Source of the DNA: Nitrospira sp.
GTDB lineage: Bacteria; Nitrospirota; Nitrospiria; Nitrospirales; Nitrospiraceae
Direction: 5' to 3'
NCBI GenBank assembly: GCA_020216985.1
Contig: JAIWOH010000024.1
Span: forward strand, 1-10,000
Length of the DNA stretch: 10,000 bases
The notes under the pieces are model-generated. The model ran no database searches. It was given only the letters and a program-made list of their open reading frames with translations, and was not told the origin of the DNA. Below, piece by piece: positions 7,132 to 10,000 of this stretch. Numbering within the stretch: position 1 is the first letter of the stretch; every line of letters starts with the position of its first letter. The position numbers and the translations under genes were made by a program.

Positions 7132-7143
7132 ACCGGTACCGGT
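7132..7143 (+). repeat. 12-bp perfect palindrome after the sigma gene
   Basis: ACCGGTACCGGT is its own reverse complement and also two direct copies of ACCGGT. It begins at the base after the sigma-gene stop codon. It could be an operator-like protein site; with no loop and no T run it is not a terminator. The rest of the spacer to lipB (7144-7391) shows only a lone TATACT at 7182-7187 without a matching -35. Confidence 0.5.
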
Positions 7144-7391
7144 AAGAGGCCAGCGTCCTCCGCGTCCCTGAAGGGAGAGTCTATACTAGCACGATGTGAA
7201 TGGCGCTTCCCCCGTGACAACCGGTTATGCCACAATACGAGTGCCTTCTGACCATATTCTGCCCTCTGTTCTGATGAACACAAGGGATCGCCTCGTAACT
7301 CACTTGCAGTGGGCGACCGGGGTTCTTCTCCGTGGACCGTCAAGCGGGCAGCCAAATTGAAACGTCCTTCGCTTGTCGCAGGGGTGTCGAG

Positions 7392-8180
7392 GTGATTCCA
7401 TCGTCGAGCGTTTCTCCTCAGAACGCCCGAGATCCAAAGGTGGCCGGCCGGTTGCAGAGCGGGACGCTTCTTCTCTTCACAACACCGATTTCTTACGCCG
7501 ACGGCTGGATCCTCCAATCACGACTGCATCAAGAGCGCCTTTTGGATGAGAGACCCGATACGGTCATTATTCTGGAACACGACCCCGTCTATACATTGGG
7601 GCGAAGCACTCGGCCGAACGATCGACCCGACGACGAAGGGATTTTGCGCGCAACCGGCGCGGACGTGCAGGTCGTCAACCGGGGAGGCTCGGTGACGTTT
7701 CATGGTCCAGGCCAGGTGGTCGTGTACCCGATTCTCAAGACGACCGCCTACGCGGCCGGACCGAAACGACTGGTCTGGCTTTTGGAAGAAGTCGTCATTC
7801 GTCTTCTCGCCCGTCGGAACATTAAAGGCGACCGTGTGGCTCAGAAGCCCGGCGTCTGGGTTTTTTCTCCATGTCTTGCGAAAATTGCTTCCATCGGCAT
7901 CCGCATTCAGCGGGGTGTCAGTCTGCACGGCTTCGCGCTGAACGTCGACATGGATCTCTCGCCATTCAAGCTTATCCGACCGTGCGGTCTCTCGGATTGC
8001 CGCATGACGACCATGAGCCGCCTGGGAACCACGGGCCTTTCGGTCGCAACGGTCAAACGCGACCTTGCCGAGATCTTTGGCGAAGTATTCGGCATCGAAT
8101 GGACTACGACTGTACAGATTCCAGACGATCACATCGGCGCCTCTGATGAAATTTCACGGTTCGTGCCCTCTCATGCTTAG
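7392..8180 (+). CDS. lipB: Octanoyl-[acyl-carrier-protein]:protein N-octanoyltransferase
   Basis: Cytosolic enzyme that moves an octanoyl group from ACP to the lipoyl domains of 2-oxoacid dehydrogenases and the glycine cleavage H protein, the first step of lipoate synthesis. Numbered from a GTG at 7392 (262 residues), it has the family signature RGGSVTFHGPGQ at 97-108. The catalytic Lys164 (KIASIGI), His179 (LHGFALNVD) and Cys198 (RPCGL) are all intact. The start is uncertain. The GTG at 7392 has AGGGG 7 nt upstream, while a GTG at 7332 gives 282 residues with a weaker site. Even the shorter form has about 20 extra residues before the usual N-terminus. The dehydrogenase gene starts 12 bp after the stop, so co-transcription is likely. 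No lipA is visible in the window. Confidence 0.94.
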   Translation: MIPSSSVSPQNARDPKVAGRLQSGTLLLFTTPISYADGWILQSRLHQERLLDERPDTVIILEHDPVYTLGRSTRPNDRPDDEGILRATGADVQVVNRGGSVTFHGPGQVVVYPILKTTAYAAGPKRLVWLLEEVVIRLLARRNIKGDRVAQKPGVWVFSPCLAKIASIGIRIQRGVSLHGFALNVDMDLSPFKLIRPCGLSDCRMTTMSRLGTTGLSVATVKRDLAEIFGEVFGIEWTTTVQIPDDHIGASDEISRFVPSHA

Positions 8181-8192
8181 CTATGAGGAGTT

Positions 8193-9449
8193 ATGCAGGA
8201 ACTTGATACCCATACGTTCCGATTAGCCGTGGCGCAATTCGACGAGGCGGCAGAGGCTCTGCGCTTGGATCCCAATCTGCGCGAGCGGCTGAAGCTGCCT
8301 CAGCGTTCACTGGTCGTCAGCCTTCCGGTCCGCATGGACGACGGACGGGTGGAGGTTTTTACCGGCTATCGAGTCCAACACGATTCCTCGCGCGGCCCCT
8401 CCAAAGGAGGCATTCGCTATCATCCGGACGTGAGCCTCGGCGAGGTGGCGGCGTTGGCCATGTGGATGACCTGGAAATGCGCCTTGGTCGGCCTCCCCTA
8501 TGGAGGAGCCAAAGGCGGCATCCGGGTGGCGCCAAAAACGTTGTCCCGCTCGGAATTGCAGCGGTTGACCAGGCGATACGCCGCGGAAATCTTTCCGCTC
8601 ATCGGTCCCGACAAGGACGTCCCGGCTCCAGACGTCGGAACGGACGCCCAAGTCATGGCGTGGATCATGGACACCTACAGCCAACAGGTCGGCTACGCCG
8701 TCCCGGGCGTCGTGACCGGCAAGCCGCTGTCGCTCGGCGGCAGCCTCGGCCGCGAGGAAGCCACCGGACGCGGAGTCGTGTATGTGGCCATAGAAGCGCT
8801 GCGCCATTTTGGGCTATCCATTGACCGCGCAACGGTGGCGATCCAAGGATTCGGAAACGTCGGCTCTCATACCGCGCGCATCCTGCAACAAGAGGGGGCC
8901 CGCGTGGTCGCCGTCAGTGATGTAACCGGGGGATTGTACAATCCCAAAGGGCTCGACATTCCGGAACTGCTCCGCCGATATCGCGAAGAAGGGCGGTCCC
9001 TCCAGGAAACCAAGCTGGGCGAGCCCATTACCAACGATGATCTATTGGAGCTGGACTGTACGATGCTCGTCCCCGCCGCCCTGTCCGAGCAGATCACGGC
9101 CAAAAACGCGTCCCGCCTGCGCTGCAAAATTCTCGTCGAGGGGGCCAATGGCCCGACCACGCTGGACGCCGATCGCATTCTGATGGAGAAGGGCGTCTTT
9201 CTCGTTCCGGACATTCTGGCCAATTCGGGCGGCGTCATCGTATCGTACTTCGAGTGGGTGCAGGATCTGCAGCGGTTTTTTTGGAGCGCCGAAGACATCC
9301 AACGGCGGCTCCAAAACTTGATCACCTCGGCCTTTCACCGCACGCTCGAATTGTCTCGGCGGCAAAAGACGTCGATGCGCATGGCGGCGCTCATGAGCGG
9401 AATCGATCAGGTTGCGCAGGCGCATCTCCAGCGCGGTCTTTATCCGTAA
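8193..9449 (+). CDS. Glu/Leu/Phe/Val dehydrogenase, glutamate dehydrogenase-like
   Basis: A 418-residue cytosolic hexameric-type enzyme for oxidative deamination of an amino acid, most likely glutamate, and the reverse ammonia assimilation. Length fits the roughly 410-430-residue class II GDHs. The substrate domain carries SKGGIRYHP (Lys71), the helix MTWKCAL (Lys95) and PYGGAKGGI with catalytic Lys107. The catalytic Asp147 is in PAPDVGTD. The nucleotide domain begins with GFGNVGSHTA (219-228), and LANSGGVIVSYFEWVQ near the C-terminus is typical of GDHs. Glutamate is favoured over leucine or phenylalanine by overall pattern, but specificity is not proven by sequence. The ATG at 8193 has GAGGAG ending 2 nt before it, so the useful GAGG core is 4 nt away. 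It follows lipB by 12 bp. Confidence 0.92.
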   Translation: MQELDTHTFRLAVAQFDEAAEALRLDPNLRERLKLPQRSLVVSLPVRMDDGRVEVFTGYRVQHDSSRGPSKGGIRYHPDVSLGEVAALAMWMTWKCALVGLPYGGAKGGIRVAPKTLSRSELQRLTRRYAAEIFPLIGPDKDVPAPDVGTDAQVMAWIMDTYSQQVGYAVPGVVTGKPLSLGGSLGREEATGRGVVYVAIEALRHFGLSIDRATVAIQGFGNVGSHTARILQQEGARVVAVSDVTGGLYNPKGLDIPELLRRYREEGRSLQETKLGEPITNDDLLELDCTMLVPAALSEQITAKNASRLRCKILVEGANGPTTLDADRILMEKGVFLVPDILANSGGVIVSYFEWVQDLQRFFWSAEDIQRRLQNLITSAFHRTLELSRRQKTSMRMAALMSGIDQVAQAHLQRGLYP

Positions 9450-9477
9450 AACAAGGCGGACTGCGCCGGACGACGGC

Positions 9478-9497
9478 CGGATGCCGATCGGATGCCG
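9478..9497 (+). repeat. Short direct repeat before the small hypothetical gene
   Basis: CGGATGCCG occurs at 9478-9486 and again at 9489-9497, 11 bp apart. The second copy runs into the ribosome binding site of the gene at 9507. It may be chance in GC-rich DNA. Confidence 0.4.
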
Positions 9498-9506
9498 GAG
9501 GATCCC

Positions 9507-9800
9507 ATGACGAAACAGCAAATCGAGACCGCATGGAACCGACACCGCCAAGAGGACTGGCCCGTGTTTTCCAGCTCGCATCAAGGTCAACTGATGACCT
9601 TGGACACGGTCATCAGCGGCTGTGTGATCTATTATCTCGACAGTCCGGACGGGCTTGACGACCAGCGATTGGCCATACTGAAAGACTGTTTAACGGAGCT
9701 TGATTCGGTGACGGAGGATCTGGACGCCGCCCCTCTCGCCTACTTTGTCCGCCTTCGCCGGCTCGGCGAGCTGTTGCTGCAGACGGCCGCACAGCCTTAG
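9507..9800 (+). CDS. Small hypothetical protein, helical
   Basis: A 97-residue protein I do not recognise. It has no signal peptide, membrane segment or known catalytic motif. The N-terminal third is polar (TAWNRHRQEDWPVFSSSHQG), the middle has a hydrophobic patch (VISGCVIYYL) with one Cys, and the C-terminal half looks like two amphipathic helices rich in Leu, Asp and Glu. The ATG at 9507 is chosen because GGAGG (9497-9501) lies 5 nt upstream. An ATG at 9492 would overlap that site and add five residues. It starts 57 bp after the dehydrogenase gene on the same strand without a visible terminator between, so it may be co-transcribed. No function is assigned. Confidence 0.75.
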   Translation: MTKQQIETAWNRHRQEDWPVFSSSHQGQLMTLDTVISGCVIYYLDSPDGLDDQRLAILKDCLTELDSVTEDLDAAPLAYFVRLRRLGELLLQTAAQP

Positions 9801-9863
9801 CGTGAGAATCCATGCCGTTTCGACCTTTGTTCCCGTGTCGCCAGGTCCCGCCGAGTCGGTTTC

Positions 9864-9892
9864 TTGCAGCGGACGCACCTCCTTCTTACAAT
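9864..9892 (+). promoter_or_regulatory. Sigma-70 promoter for the gene at the right edge
   Basis: TTGCAG (9864-9869), a 17 bp spacer and TACAAT (9887-9892) match the consensus at 4 of 6 and 5 of 6 bases. Predicted start is 9899 or 9900, giving a leader of about 90 nt before the ATG at 9989. Confidence 0.6.
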
Positions 9893-9900
9893 CAAGTCCA

Positions 9901-9946
9901 TGCCCGTCGACGGACCGCTCAAGGCCGTTGTCCGCAGGCACGGGCA
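9901..9946 (+). promoter_or_regulatory. Stem-loop in the 5' leader of the right-edge gene
   Basis: TGCCCGT (9901-9907) pairs perfectly with ACGGGCA (9940-9946). Inside, CGGAC (9911-9915) pairs with GTCCG (9930-9934). It would form right at the 5' end of the predicted transcript. No T run follows. It could stabilise the mRNA or act as a regulatory leader; no known riboswitch class is recognised. Confidence 0.4.
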
Positions 9947-9975
9947 GATTCGCAAACAGCAGACCGCGCGCAATT

Positions 9976-9982
9976 AAAGGAG
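9976..9982 (+). promoter_or_regulatory. Ribosome binding site of the right-edge gene
   Basis: AAAGGAG lies 6 nt before the ATG at 9989. It is the best-spaced Shine-Dalgarno site in the window and decides the start against an in-frame ATG at 9812. Confidence 0.8.
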
Positions 9983-9988
9983 AAGAAT

Positions 9989-10000
9989 ATGGGGAATCGT
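9989..10000 (+). CDS. Start of a gene cut by the window edge
   Basis: Four codons (Met-Gly-Asn-Arg) follow a strong AAAGGAG site, a structured leader and a sigma-70-like promoter. The product cannot be told. The same frame is open back to an ATG at 9812, but that stretch has no good ribosome site and an amino-acid mix unlike the neighbouring proteins. Confidence 0.65.

Noticed and set aside
7274..7360. A 28-codon ORF between the sigma gene and lipB
   Set aside because: No ribosome site, no notable composition, and it overlaps the possible upstream lipB start.
9812..9988. Upstream in-frame extension of the right-edge gene
   Set aside because: It contains the promoter and hairpin, lacks a ribosome site and has an Arg/Gln/Pro-rich composition unlike neighbouring proteins; the ATG at 9989 has a far better site.

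Overview
This 10 kb window is a chromosomal housekeeping segment from a bacterium with fairly high GC. The gene set is trmI, a short-chain dehydrogenase, aroE, aroK, tRNA-Arg, an NfeD protease with its slipin, a sigma-70 factor, lipB and a Glu/Leu-type dehydrogenase. This set, together with the style of the proteins, suggests a Nitrospira-like organism (phylum Nitrospirota). That assignment is an inference from general resemblance, not a database match. I see no transposase, phage gene, CRISPR array or other sign of recent transfer.

Left third, minus strand (about 3328 down to 135). Four genes form a compact block read leftward: trmI (tRNA m1A58 methyltransferase), an SDR oxidoreductase, aroE and aroK. 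trmI and the SDR overlap by 13 bp, aroE and aroK share an ATGA junction, and the SDR-aroE gap is 41 bp, so one transcript is likely. A tRNA-Arg(UCG) with encoded CCA lies 60 bp beyond aroK. Bases 1-134 hold no gene I can support. AroE and AroK supply two steps of the shikimate pathway, shikimate formation and its phosphorylation.

Middle (3329-5582), plus strand. A divergent intergenic region carries a near-consensus sigma-70 promoter (TTGACA-17-TAAGAT). It drives a two-gene operon: a long-form NfeD membrane serine protease and a stomatin-like slipin, 2 bp apart. This is the classic NfeD/slipin membrane-quality-control pair.

Right half (5583-10000), plus strand. After a 283 bp leader region with stem-loops comes a sigma-70 family factor (RpoD/RpoS type). 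Then follow a 260 bp spacer with a 12 bp perfect palindrome, lipB (octanoyltransferase), a Glu/Leu-type amino-acid dehydrogenase 12 bp downstream, and a 97-residue helical protein of unknown function. At the right edge a second good promoter (TTGCAG-17-TACAAT), a foldable leader and a strong Shine-Dalgarno site introduce a gene of which only four codons lie in the window.

No clearly novel system is visible. The items most worth a second look are atypical cofactor or metal residues in AroE and AroK, the 9-bp tandem repeat that is both the TrmI tail and the ribosome-loading site of the next gene, the structured leader of the sigma gene, and the leader with a possible leaderless small ORF at the right edge.
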